DNA of 64,000 nucleotides, taken from NCBI RefSeq assembly GCF_011762095.1, contig NZ_JAASQO010000003.1, positions 248,001 through 312,000 on the forward strand, given 5' to 3'. This stretch comes from Parvibaculum indicum (lineage in GTDB: Bacteria > Pseudomonadota > Alphaproteobacteria > Parvibaculales > Parvibaculaceae). Positions 52,837 through 60,580 of the stretch are shown one piece after another (position 1 is the first letter of the stretch; every line of letters begins with the position of its first letter). The notes beneath the pieces are model-generated. The model was not told where the DNA came from. It searched no databases and saw nothing but the letters and a program-made list of their open reading frames with translations. Made by a program: the position numbers and the translations under genes.

Positions 52837-53230
52837 GGCGCAGCTCGATGCGCTGATGAAGGCCGACCAGACGACGCCCATCGTCATGGTCAATCTGCTG
52901 AAGTTCCGCGACAAGGCCGTTTATGAAGATGGCCGCGACGCAGGCGGCATCGGCGGTGCGGAAGCCTACGGGCTCTACGGCCAGGTTGCGCAGAAGAAGA
53001 TCAAATCCGTCGGCGGCAGCATCCTCTGGCAGTCTCCGCGCGAGCAGCTCGTCGTCGGCACAGAGAAGGACGACTGGGACGCGGTGGTGCTGGTGCGCTA
53101 TCCCTCCCGCAAGGCCTTCCTCGAAATGACCTCCGAAGCCGACTACCGCGAAGCGCTACCCCATCGCACCGCCGGACTGGAACGCACCGCGCTCATCCAG
53201 TGCATGGATACCGGCGCTCTCGGCGTCTAG
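52811..53230 (+). CDS. DUF1330 domain protein
   Basis: 139 residues, a dimeric alpha-beta barrel of the DUF1330 type: first strand PIVMVNLLKFRDKA, middle GLYGQVAQKKIKSVGGSI, then VLVRYPSRKAFLEMTSEADY and HRTAGLERT. Members are related in fold to ABM monooxygenases and EthD proteins, without known reaction. GGGGAGGAAAACC inside the tetR end sets the start. Its stop overlaps the convergent hydrolase gene by 4 bases. Confidence 0.87.
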   Translation: MSEKLEPTEAQLDALMKADQTTPIVMVNLLKFRDKAVYEDGRDAGGIGGAEAYGLYGQVAQKKIKSVGGSILWQSPREQLVVGTEKDDWDAVVLVRYPSRKAFLEMTSEADYREALPHRTAGLERTALIQCMDTGALGV

Positions 53231-54105
53231 TCCTTCAGAAAATCCCGCGTCACGCTCAGGAACTCGTCCAGCTTGTCATGCTGGACCCAGTGGCCTGCAC
53301 CCTCGATATTCACGACCTCTGCATTCTGGAAATGCTTCGCGCGACCGTCCTTCACAGGGTCGCTTGCCCAGCTTTCCGTGCCGCGAATGAGCAGCGTCGG
53401 GCAGGTGATGCGCGACCAGAGATAGGTCGTGGTTTCCTCGTCGAAACCTGTCGGCGGAAAGACGCGCACGTAATTGTCGAACTTCCAGCTATAGGTGCCG
53501 TCTTCGTTCTGGTGCACGCCGTGAATGGTGAGGTGCCGCGCGCGCTCCGGCGAGAGATGCGGGTTCTCGTCCTGCATGCGCTTATAGGCTTCCTCGATGC
53601 TGGCATAGCGGCGCGGCTGGCGGCCGGAGAGCTTGCGCGTTTCGTCGATCCAGTTGCGGATACGCTGGTCCGTCGTCACGTCCTTGCCCTTTTCGAGCAT
53701 TTTGGGCGAGGGGCCGAGCCCTTCGATGACGACAAGCTTCTTCACGTTTTCCGGATAAAGTCCCGTATAGCGCAGCGCCACTGCGCCGCCCATGGAATGC
53801 GCGACGATGGTCAGCGGCGCGAGGTCTTTCTGATGGATGAGCTGCGCAATGTCATAGACATAGTCGTTCATCTGATAGGTGCTGCCCAGCATCCAGTCGC
53901 TGTCGCCATGGCCGCGCAGATCCGGCGCGATGATGTGGTAGTCGTTGCGCAGCGCCTGCGCCGTCCAGTCCCAGTTACGGCAATGGTCGCGCCCGCCATG
54001 GATCATCAGCATGGGCGAGGCGTTTTCATTTCCCCAGTCGACATAGTGGAGCCGCAGGCGTTGCGAAAAATAGATGTGGGAGGCGGGGCCGATCCGTTCT
54101 TCCAT
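53227..54105 (-). CDS. Alpha/beta hydrolase
   Basis: 292 residues. The oxyanion-hole motif MLMIHGGRDHCRNWD, strand DLRGHGDSDW, nucleophile Ser104 in VAHSMGGAVAL and His in EGAGHWVQHDKLDEF form the expected fold and triad. Size and layout resemble epoxide hydrolases, meta-cleavage product hydrolases and esterases; the sequence does not choose. GGAGAG precedes the ATG. It lies 14 bases downstream of the frameshifted ABM gene and is the last gene of the minus-strand cluster that begins at 55890. Confidence 0.9.
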   Translation of the reverse strand: MEERIGPASHIYFSQRLRLHYVDWGNENASPMLMIHGGRDHCRNWDWTAQALRNDYHIIAPDLRGHGDSDWMLGSTYQMNDYVYDIAQLIHQKDLAPLTIVAHSMGGAVALRYTGLYPENVKKLVVIEGLGPSPKMLEKGKDVTTDQRIRNWIDETRKLSGRQPRRYASIEEAYKRMQDENPHLSPERARHLTIHGVHQNEDGTYSWKFDNYVRVFPPTGFDEETTTYLWSRITCPTLLIRGTESWASDPVKDGRAKHFQNAEVVNIEGAGHWVQHDKLDEFLSVTRDFLKD

Positions 54106-54119
54106 CGGGAGTGTCTCTC

Positions 54120-54424
54120 CTAGCCGCGAACCGGTCCGGCGGGACCGGCTTCGAATTTCTTCGTCTCTACCGAAAGAACCTCGATATCGGCCATCGCCTT
54201 GCCGAAGGCGGCCATGTGAGGCTGTTCGAAATGGGAGGTCAATGCTGCCTCATCTTCCCATTCCTCGTAAATGCGGAAGAGGCCGGGCGTTTCGATGTCT
54301 TCGTAGAAGCCATAGGCGATGCAGCCCGGCTCTTCGCGCGTCTCGCGCGCCATGGTGCGGCGATGCCGGCTGCCTTCTCGCGGCTTGCCTCGGCGATCCT
54401 GAATGTGCCCGTCACGACGATCAT
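54120..54424 (-). pseudogene. Antibiotic-biosynthesis-monooxygenase (ABM) domain gene, frameshifted
   Basis: The start MIVVTGTFRIAEASREKAAG (strong AAGGAGG site) and the end beginning TMARETREEPGCIAYGF, continuing FRIYEEWEDEAALTSHFEQP, together make one ABM monooxygenase of 101 residues. They lie in different frames. The span is 305 bases; one extra base near 54358-54362 would give 306 and join them cleanly (…AGIA-A-TMARE…). Both halves are well conserved, so the shift is recent or a sequencing error. Intact members are small cofactor-free oxygenases or unrelated dimeric barrels. Confidence 0.8.
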
Positions 54425-54490
54425 TCTGCCTCCTTGCCCGGCTTGTGACGGGCTGTGTGCAGTGTCGGAGACCGGCCTGTCGAATGCCGG

Positions 54491-55021
54491 TTATTTTTCC
54501 GAAATGTACCGCCACACGCCATAAAGCGCGAGCCCCAGCATGATGTGGACGGCAAGCACCGGAGGCCAGCCGAAGAGATAGATGATGTCGTTGGCAAGGC
54601 CGGGCTTGAAGGGGCCGCCGCCAAAGGCAAGGCCGCGCGTGCCGAAAATCGCATTGAAGACGGCAGGCACGGTGAAAAGCCAAGCCGTAATCGGCGCCGA
54701 CCAGAAGAACCAGGTGAACAGTCTCGGCGTCAGACGCATGAATTGTCCGCCGATCCCGAAAGCCATCAGCATCAGCCCCTGCGTGATCGCTTCCATATGG
54801 GCCATGCGCCAGGCTCTCGAATCGTCCGGTAGGGAAACCGGAATGTCGATCGGAAGCGGCCAGAGGACGATCCGGCCCAGCAGGGCGAAAAACCAGATCC
54901 AGCCGATGACGATCGCCAGCGCGAGGAGCGCGACGCCATTGAAGAACAGGAGGCCGCGCATGCGTTCTGTCATCGTCGCGGCGGTGGAGTGCAGGGAAGG
55001 GGCCATCTTCATTCTTCTCAT
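54491..55021 (-). CDS. Four-helix membrane protein resembling styrene-oxide isomerase (StyC)
   Basis: About 176 residues with four hydrophobic segments: GVALLALAIVIGWIWFFALL, AITQGLMLMAFGIGG, FFWSAPITAWLFTVPAVF and VLAVHIMLGLALYGVW. The layout follows StyC of Pseudomonas: a polar loop ending AWRMAH (StyC ARAH), a second helix, then NAIFGTRGLAFGGGPFKPG against StyC's SPNRGLTFGPNQFGPG. His75 matches the StyC heme-ligand His; the Asn six residues later in StyC is Gln81 here. This comparison is from memory, so the call is tentative. The ATG overlaps the upstream stop (ATGA); 55012 is an alternative start. Confidence 0.6.
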   Translation of the reverse strand: MRRMKMAPSLHSTAATMTERMRGLLFFNGVALLALAIVIGWIWFFALLGRIVLWPLPIDIPVSLPDDSRAWRMAHMEAITQGLMLMAFGIGGQFMRLTPRLFTWFFWSAPITAWLFTVPAVFNAIFGTRGLAFGGGPFKPGLANDIIYLFGWPPVLAVHIMLGLALYGVWRYISEK

Positions 55022-55890
55022 AAGCCACGCGGCACGGGCGCGGGCCGCCGAAGCTGATCCGTGTCGAGCCGTCCCGCGGCATCTTGATCGGCCGAAAAAA
55101 GCGCTGCCCACGCCAATGCCCAATCCGGATCGGGCACCCGTCTGGGGGTGTATCCGGGAACGAGAATGCGCAGGAGCCTGGGTGTCAGCTTGCGGAAGAT
55201 GCGCAGCAGCAATCCGGCGAGGCGCAACCGCGATCTCAGGTCGTGCCAGAGCCCGTCTTCCCTGAGCAGGGTCCGGTATCCGTGCCGCGTCAGCAGAAAG
55301 ATATGTGTCATGGCGTAAAGGAAGCCATGGACGCGCCGGAAATAGCCGCCCGCCACATGGTCGAACACGTCATAGGCGACATTCTTGTGTTCGATTTCCT
55401 CCACGAAATGCCAGAGCACCAGCGAGGCGACGCCGCTTTCGCTTCCGCCGAACAGATAGTCGCGATCTTCGATGAGCATCTGGCCGATGGCGAGCGCCAT
55501 CGACTCGAACCCTTCCGCATAGGCGAGGTTGAAGGCGAGAGAATGCGTGGCTTCGATCTCCGCATAGGAGGCGTCGAGCTTTGCTTCCAGTGCGTCGACC
55601 GATGTGTAGCCACGGGCTTTCAGCTCGTCGTTGAATTTCCGGTGCTGCCGGAAATGCGTTGCCTCCTGCGCCACATAGGAGTCGATTTCCCGGTGCAGCG
55701 CGTCTTCGCGCACCAGCGGCCGGGCTTTTCGCATGGTGCGAATGAGATAGGGCTCCAGATAGGGCATGGCGAGCGAGGCCGCGTTGACGAGCTGCGAGAA
55801 CTCGGGCCGTTTGCGGTTCCAGTGGCCTTTCATGGCCGGTGGATAGGCAAAGCCCATCCGCCGGATTGTCATGCGCATTTCGGCGCTCAT
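55018..55890 (-). CDS. Predicted metal-dependent hydrolase, ferritin-like (PF10118 type)
   Basis: 290 residues, all-helical. Conserved Glu/His clusters: QEATHFRQHRKFND, EIEATHSLAF, WHFVEEIEHKNVAYDVF. These are typical of the PF10118 'metal-dependent hydrolase' family, probably a diiron or similar site; no reaction is established. The N-terminus MSAEMRMTIRRMGFAYPP is also family-like. GGGAGGGGAACG sets the start. First gene of the minus-strand cluster, divergent from a TetR gene with a palindromic operator between. Confidence 0.82.
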   Translation of the reverse strand: MSAEMRMTIRRMGFAYPPAMKGHWNRKRPEFSQLVNAASLAMPYLEPYLIRTMRKARPLVREDALHREIDSYVAQEATHFRQHRKFNDELKARGYTSVDALEAKLDASYAEIEATHSLAFNLAYAEGFESMALAIGQMLIEDRDYLFGGSESGVASLVLWHFVEEIEHKNVAYDVFDHVAGGYFRRVHGFLYAMTHIFLLTRHGYRTLLREDGLWHDLRSRLRLAGLLLRIFRKLTPRLLRILVPGYTPRRVPDPDWALAWAALFSADQDAAGRLDTDQLRRPAPVPRGL

Positions 55891-55917
55891 GTCGTTCCCC
55901 TCCCGCGGAATAGAGTA

Positions 55918-55937
55918 AATAGTCTAATTAGAGTATT
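55918..55937. promoter_or_regulatory. AT-rich palindromic operator between the PF10118-like gene and TetR
   Basis: AATAGTCTAATTAGAGTATT: perfect core TCTAATTAGA, outer arms matching with one mismatch pair. TAGAGTA also repeats directly at 55911 and 55929. It sits in the 109-base divergent region, so the TetR at 56000 probably represses both directions from here. Confidence 0.6.
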
Positions 55938-55999
55938 TGATCTAATTCGCCGGGGTGTCAAGCCTTGGAGCCGTCGCACACGGGTAGTATGAAAAGGGG

Positions 56000-56632
56000 A
56001 TGAGCAATCGCGAACGCATTCTGGAATTGAGCCTCAACCTCATGAACGAGGAGGGCGCGGCAGCCGGCACGACCACGCGTATCGCCGGGGAGCTGGGTAT
56101 CAGCCCCGGAAATCTCTACTACCACTTCAGGAACAGGGAAGAGATCGTCAGGGTTCTGTTCGATGAGCTGGACAGGGAGTTGCGCGCGGTGCTCGTCGAA
56201 GATGTCGGCCCGCCGATCTCGCCGGCGCGGTTCGCCGCCTTTTACCTGCGGAGTTTCGACCTCGCATGGCGCTACCGTTTCTTCTTCGGCGGCCTGCTGG
56301 GGCTTCTGCGCCGGGACGATGCGCTCGCCGCCCGCTACCGCGCCCTTCAGGACTGGGGCATCGGCGAACTGGAGCGGATCGCCGGCCAGATCGTGAAGGA
56401 CGGCAACATGACACGTCCGGGCGGGCGCGGCGGGTTGCGGTCCGTCGCGCTCAATACCTGGCTGATATGGATGAACTGGATCCGTTTTCTGCAGATATCC
56501 GGCAAGCGCACCATCGAACACGAAGACATGGCCGACGGCGCGAGCCAGCTATTCGACATACTGGCGCCCTATCTCGACCCCGCTTTCGAACGGTCGGCCC
56601 GCCGCGCGCTGGCTCGCGATCTGCCTCGCTAG
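56000..56632 (+). CDS. TetR/AcrR family transcriptional regulator
   Basis: 210 residues. The helix-turn-helix domain starts at once: NRERILELSLNLMNEEG, TRIAGELGISPGNLYYHFRNREEI. The C-terminal domain resembles the TetR_C group with AWRYRFFFGGLLGLL and LNTWLIWMNW, common in regulators next to PF10118 and lipid genes. GAAAAGGGG precedes the ATG. Divergent from the PF10118-StyC-like-ABM-hydrolase cluster and convergent with the SDR gene. Confidence 0.9.
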   Translation: MSNRERILELSLNLMNEEGAAAGTTTRIAGELGISPGNLYYHFRNREEIVRVLFDELDRELRAVLVEDVGPPISPARFAAFYLRSFDLAWRYRFFFGGLLGLLRRDDALAARYRALQDWGIGELERIAGQIVKDGNMTRPGGRGGLRSVALNTWLIWMNWIRFLQISGKRTIEHEDMADGASQLFDILAPYLDPAFERSARRALARDLPR

Positions 56633-56667
56633 CCCGCAACCCGTCCGGGCTTGGGTGGTTAGGGGGC

Positions 56668-57492
56668 TCAGATGTCTTCCAGCCCCATTTCCTTGCGGAA
56701 CATGAGCTTGCCATAGGACGCGGGCATCAGCCTCTGCATGCAATCGATGAGATGGGCGTCCAGGCCGATCAGGATGCGGCCCTTGTCTTTCCGGATGCCC
56801 TTGAGGATGACCTGCGCGGCGCGCTCCGGCGTGGTCCGGGCGATCTTGTCGAAGCCGGAAGCCGCTTCCTCCCGCGTGGTCGCCTGGGTGGACTGCAGGA
56901 AGCGCGCATTGCGCACGATATTGGTCTTGATGCCGCCGGGATGGACGCTGGAGACCTTGATGTCCGTGCGCTGAAGCTCGTGGCGCAGCGCCTCGGTGAA
57001 GCCCCGAATGGCGAACTTCGCCGAGTTGTAGGCCGCCTGGGAGGGAACGGAGATGATCCCGAAAATGCTCGACACATTCACGATGTGCCCCGCGCCCTTG
57101 GCCTGAAGCTGCGGCAGGAAGGCCTTGGTGCCGTAGACCATCCCCCAGAAGTCGATATTCATCACCCATTCGAAATCGTCGAAGGACAGTTCCTCCACCT
57201 TGGCGATTTGGGCGACGCCGGCATTGTTGATGACGATATCGGCGCCGCCATAGCTCGTTTCGATATCCTGTGCGAAGGCGAAAACGGCGTCCTTGTCGGC
57301 CACGTCCAGCAGATAGGTCGAGACCTTGCCGCCGGCCGCCTCGATCCGTTTGGCGGTCTCAGCCAGGCCTTCCCTGTCGAGATCCGAGGCGCAGACCGTG
57401 GCGCCTTCCCGGGCTAGGGCGATGGCGGTGGCGCGGCCGATCCCGCTCGCGGCGCCGGTAATGGTGGCGACTTTTCCGGCAATCTCCGTCAT
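56668..57492 (-). CDS. Short-chain dehydrogenase/reductase
   Basis: Classical SDR, 274 residues: cofactor motif TGAASGIGRA, NNAGVAQ, catalytic Ser in NVSSIFGI and Tyr-X3-Lys in QAAYNSAKFAIRGF. Asp at the end of the second strand (ASDLDREGL) suggests NAD(H) preference. The C-terminal part (RILIGLDAHLIDCMQRLMPASY) is like the SDRs found beside lipid and steroid genes. Divergent from the acyl-CoA dehydrogenase at 57646. The substrate, an alcohol or ketone, is unknown. Confidence 0.92.
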   Translation of the reverse strand: MTEIAGKVATITGAASGIGRATAIALAREGATVCASDLDREGLAETAKRIEAAGGKVSTYLLDVADKDAVFAFAQDIETSYGGADIVINNAGVAQIAKVEELSFDDFEWVMNIDFWGMVYGTKAFLPQLQAKGAGHIVNVSSIFGIISVPSQAAYNSAKFAIRGFTEALRHELQRTDIKVSSVHPGGIKTNIVRNARFLQSTQATTREEAASGFDKIARTTPERAAQVILKGIRKDKGRILIGLDAHLIDCMQRLMPASYGKLMFRKEMGLEDI

Positions 57493-57645
57493 GGACTATC
57501 CGTTCTCCTGCTGTGTTCAAACCGGCAGACACTAGGCGATTTCCCGGCCTTATTCACGTGGTTGCTTGTCTTTATGTGTTGCGGTTGGCCCCATCGGCCT
57601 TTCTCCCCCTAGAATGCCGCCCAACGACAAGGGGAGGAGGCGAAA

Positions 57646-58863
57646 ATGGACATCAAACCCATCGCCGGGCTCGACGACCGGATCAACGACATCAGGCTCA
57701 TGACGGCAAAGGTCGTGAATGAGGAGATCATCCCGGCCGAACCGGTTCTCTACAAGGGCGGCGACGAGGCCGAGGCCGTTCGTGCCGGTATCCGGGACAA
57801 GGTAAAGGAGCTCGGTCTCTGGGCGCCGCATCTGCCGGAGGAATATGGCGGCATGGGGATCGGCTTTCTGGCCCATGCCTATATGAACGAGGTCATGGCC
57901 TGGAGCCCCTTTTCCGCGCGGCTCTTCGGTGTGGTCGCGCCCAATTCCGGCAACCAGAAGATCCTGCTGAAATACGGCACACCCGAGCAGAAGAAGAAAT
58001 GGCTGGAGCCCCTCGTCGCGGGCGAGATCGAATCCTGCTTTTCGATGACCGAGCCGGACCAGCCCGGCTCCAACCCCTATGCCATCCAGACACGCGCGGT
58101 GAAGGACGGCGACCACTGGGTGATCGACGGCCATAAATGGTTCACCTCCAACGGCCGCCGCGCAGATATTGCCATCGTCATGTGCCGCACCGAGCAGGAT
58201 GACGGCAAGGGCGGCACCAGGGACAAGATGACCCAGATCATCGTGCCCATGGATACGCCCGGCGTGAACATTATCCGCTCCGTGCCGGTCTGGGGTCACA
58301 CCAATGGCGACCATTGTGAAATTCGGTACGAAAATGTCCGTGTACCGCTTGAAAACCAGCTCGGGCGGACCGGCACCGGCCATCAGGCCGCGCAGGACCG
58401 GCTGGGCGAGGGCCGCGTCTTTCACTGCATGAACTCGATCGGCCAGATGTGGCGGGCCTTCGATCTCATGTGCAAACGCGCGATGACGCGCGAGGTGCAT
58501 GGTGGCACGCTGGCGTCGAAGCAGTTCACGCAAGGCTTCATCGCCGACAGCTATATGGACATCCAGTCGGCCCGGCTGATGACGCTGCATTGCGCGCACC
58601 AGATGGAGGCGGGCGGCGATGCGCGTACGGATATTTCGGCGATCAAGGTCTTCGTGCCCGCCGCCTTCGAGCGCGTGGTGGACCGTGCCATCCAGGTACA
58701 TGGCGCATTGGGCGTCTCGGGCGACACGCCGCTTTCGGGCATGTATATGGGCGCGCGCACGCTTCGCCTCGCCGACGGGCCGGATGAAGTTCATCGTATT
58801 GTCATCGCGAAGAACGTCCTCAAATGCTATCAGGAAGGCGCGAGCTGGGATTTCGGGGCCTGA
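57646..58863 (+). CDS. Acyl-CoA dehydrogenase family protein
   Basis: 405 residues. N-terminal domain with LGLWAPHLPEEYGGMGIGF, middle domain with CFSMTEPDQPGSNPYAIQT and VIDGHKWFTSNGRRAD, C-terminal domain with AIQVHGALGVSGDTPLSGMY and a late GPDEVHRIVIAKNVL. In this subgroup the sequence before DEVH carries the arginine of the flavin-end loop (RLADGPDEVH). AAGGGGAGGAGG gives a strong start. Monocistronic in appearance; divergent from the SDR. The chain-length preference cannot be read from sequence. Confidence 0.9.
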   Translation: MDIKPIAGLDDRINDIRLMTAKVVNEEIIPAEPVLYKGGDEAEAVRAGIRDKVKELGLWAPHLPEEYGGMGIGFLAHAYMNEVMAWSPFSARLFGVVAPNSGNQKILLKYGTPEQKKKWLEPLVAGEIESCFSMTEPDQPGSNPYAIQTRAVKDGDHWVIDGHKWFTSNGRRADIAIVMCRTEQDDGKGGTRDKMTQIIVPMDTPGVNIIRSVPVWGHTNGDHCEIRYENVRVPLENQLGRTGTGHQAAQDRLGEGRVFHCMNSIGQMWRAFDLMCKRAMTREVHGGTLASKQFTQGFIADSYMDIQSARLMTLHCAHQMEAGGDARTDISAIKVFVPAAFERVVDRAIQVHGALGVSGDTPLSGMYMGARTLRLADGPDEVHRIVIAKNVLKCYQEGASWDFGA

Positions 58864-58941
58864 TGTTATGATGAATCACACGGTGATTCGCGGTCTGCCG
58901 ATGAAACCGTCCACGGACGAATTTGTGAGGATGAAAAGCCG

Positions 58942-60351
58942 GTGGTAGTGCCCCCGGATCAGGAAGAGCCCGGAAAGAGCTGGAGCGCGATGCGGCACCA
59001 TGTGACGCATTGGTCCGGGTCGCGGACCTATGTCGCCGCCGTCACCATCGTGTTCGGCCTGCTCTATCTCGGCGGGGCCATCCATGTCGCGGCGGCGCTC
59101 GCGGCATATGGCTTCATCCTCATCGTTGTGCTGGCGCGCGGTGCGATTGCCGGCGATAGCCGGCCCGTCCGGGTCTCGCGCGCCTCGGGCGAAAAACGCG
59201 CGACCCCGCTTGGCGGCGGTCCGTCGCTCACCATTCTCGACCGTCTGCCCGATCCGCTCATCGTGCTGGACGGGGCGGGGCGTGTCCTCTTGCGCAACAG
59301 CGCCGCGGAGCCGCTGGTCGTCAAACAGGCGGTCGGCAAGCATGTCGCGACCGTGCTGCGCAATGCGCCGCTCATTTCCTGCATCGAATCGGTACTCAAG
59401 GGCGGGCCGGCCTGCTCGGTCGAATACACGTTGCCCGTACCGGTCGAGCGCCACTTCAATGCCTTCGTCACCCCGATCGAGACCGAAGGCGAGGGCCCGG
59501 GGCCGAGGAAGAATTTTCTCGTCCTGGTGCTGCTTCACGATCTCACGGAAGCCAAGCGCGTCGAATCCATGCGCGTGGACTTCGTGGCCAATGCCAGCCA
59601 CGAGCTGAAAACGCCGCTGGCCTCGCTCTCCGGCTTCATCGACACGCTGAGCGGCCACGCCAAGGACGACCCGGACGCGCGCGAGAAATTCCTCGGGATC
59701 ATGAGCGATCAGGCGCAGCGCATGCGCCGCCTGATCGACGACCTGCTTTCTCTGTCGCGCATCGAACTGCGCGAGCATGTGCTGCCGGACCAGCTGGTGA
59801 ACCTGCAGGGCGTGGTGGAAGACGTGATGGATGCGCTGACGCCGATCGCGCGCGATTCGGGCGTGGAGCTTGTCGCCTCGGCCCCGGCCACCCTGCCGCC
59901 CGTCAGGGGGGAGCGCGACGAACTGGCCCAGATTATCCAGAATCTCGTCGATAATGCCCTGCGCTATGCCCAGTCGGGCAAGCGAATCGAAATCGGCCTG
60001 TCCCGGGAAACCCGGGGCAGCCGCGATGTCGTCCGCCTGGCCGTCCGGGATTTCGGGCCCGGCATCGCGCGCGAGCATATTCCGCGGCTGACCGAGCGTT
60101 TCTACCGCGTCGACGCGGCAACCTCGCGGGCCCGGGGCGGCACCGGCCTTGGCCTTGCCATCGTCAAGCATATCGTGAACCGGCATCAGGGCACGCTCGC
60201 CATCGAGAGCGAAATCGGCAAGGGAACGACCTTCGTCGTTCAGATTCCCGTGGCCGAGACCGGCCGGGGCGCCACAATCGGCCCCGCCGGGGAGACCGAC
60301 GACGCGGCGGCCCAAAATGACGCATCCGCGAGCGTCCGGGCCGCCCAATAG
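58942..60351 (+). CDS. phoR: Phosphate-regulon sensor histidine kinase PhoR
   Basis: 469 residues. A short N-terminus, a hydrophobic double segment (VAAVTIVFGLLYLGGAIHVA and AAYGFILIVVLARGA), a PAS domain (LDRLPDPLIVLDGAGRVLL), the HisKA helix with His220 in NASHELKTPLASLSGF, and the ATPase domain with NLVDNALRYAQ, VRDFGPGIA and GGTGLGLAI. Together with pstSCA directly downstream this is PhoR, which phosphorylates PhoB under phosphate limitation; phoB and phoU are not in the window. The start is GTG at 58942; GTG 58948 and ATG 58990 are alternatives. Confidence 0.9.
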   Translation: MVVPPDQEEPGKSWSAMRHHVTHWSGSRTYVAAVTIVFGLLYLGGAIHVAAALAAYGFILIVVLARGAIAGDSRPVRVSRASGEKRATPLGGGPSLTILDRLPDPLIVLDGAGRVLLRNSAAEPLVVKQAVGKHVATVLRNAPLISCIESVLKGGPACSVEYTLPVPVERHFNAFVTPIETEGEGPGPRKNFLVLVLLHDLTEAKRVESMRVDFVANASHELKTPLASLSGFIDTLSGHAKDDPDAREKFLGIMSDQAQRMRRLIDDLLSLSRIELREHVLPDQLVNLQGVVEDVMDALTPIARDSGVELVASAPATLPPVRGERDELAQIIQNLVDNALRYAQSGKRIEIGLSRETRGSRDVVRLAVRDFGPGIAREHIPRLTERFYRVDAATSRARGGTGLGLAIVKHIVNRHQGTLAIESEIGKGTTFVVQIPVAETGRGATIGPAGETDDAAAQNDASASVRAAQ

Positions 60352-60444
60352 CCTGATTTCATTGCCGGATTTTCAAATTATTTCATATTCGGATTCCCTC
60401 GAATCCCAGGGTTTCCTTGGGTTTCCGCCCTCACCTTCAAAAAA

Positions 60445-60470
60445 GTGTCACGTAAGCGTCGTAAACGCTT
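60445..60470 (+). promoter_or_regulatory. Candidate Pho box / dyad upstream of pstS
   Basis: GTGTCAC-GTAA-GCGTCGT (60445-60462) is a partial match to the PhoB repeat CTGTCAT-N4-CTGTCAT: five of seven in the first half, four of seven in the second. It overlaps a perfect dyad AAGCGT-N5-ACGCTT (60454-60470). Position, about 120 bases before pstS, is right. The rest of 60352-60580 contains no gene. Confidence 0.35.
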
Positions 60471-60580
60471 AGTCAGTCGCTTCTAGCGTCCGCTCCGCCT
60501 GAAGGTAAGAACAGCTGCGGCAAAGGGGGAAGCCGTTTCGGGGTGCCCCGTGTCCAGCTCTCACAGACTGGAGATTAATC

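Noticed and set aside
58868-58948. Short ORF (26 codons) just before phoR, starting ATGATGAATCAC
   Set aside because: It lacks a clear ribosome site and any recognisable motif. It could be a leader peptide, but nothing in the sequence supports that.
60361-60440. Terminator after phoR (CCCAGGGTTTCCTTGGG)
   Set aside because: The stem is short with a bulge and no T-run follows.
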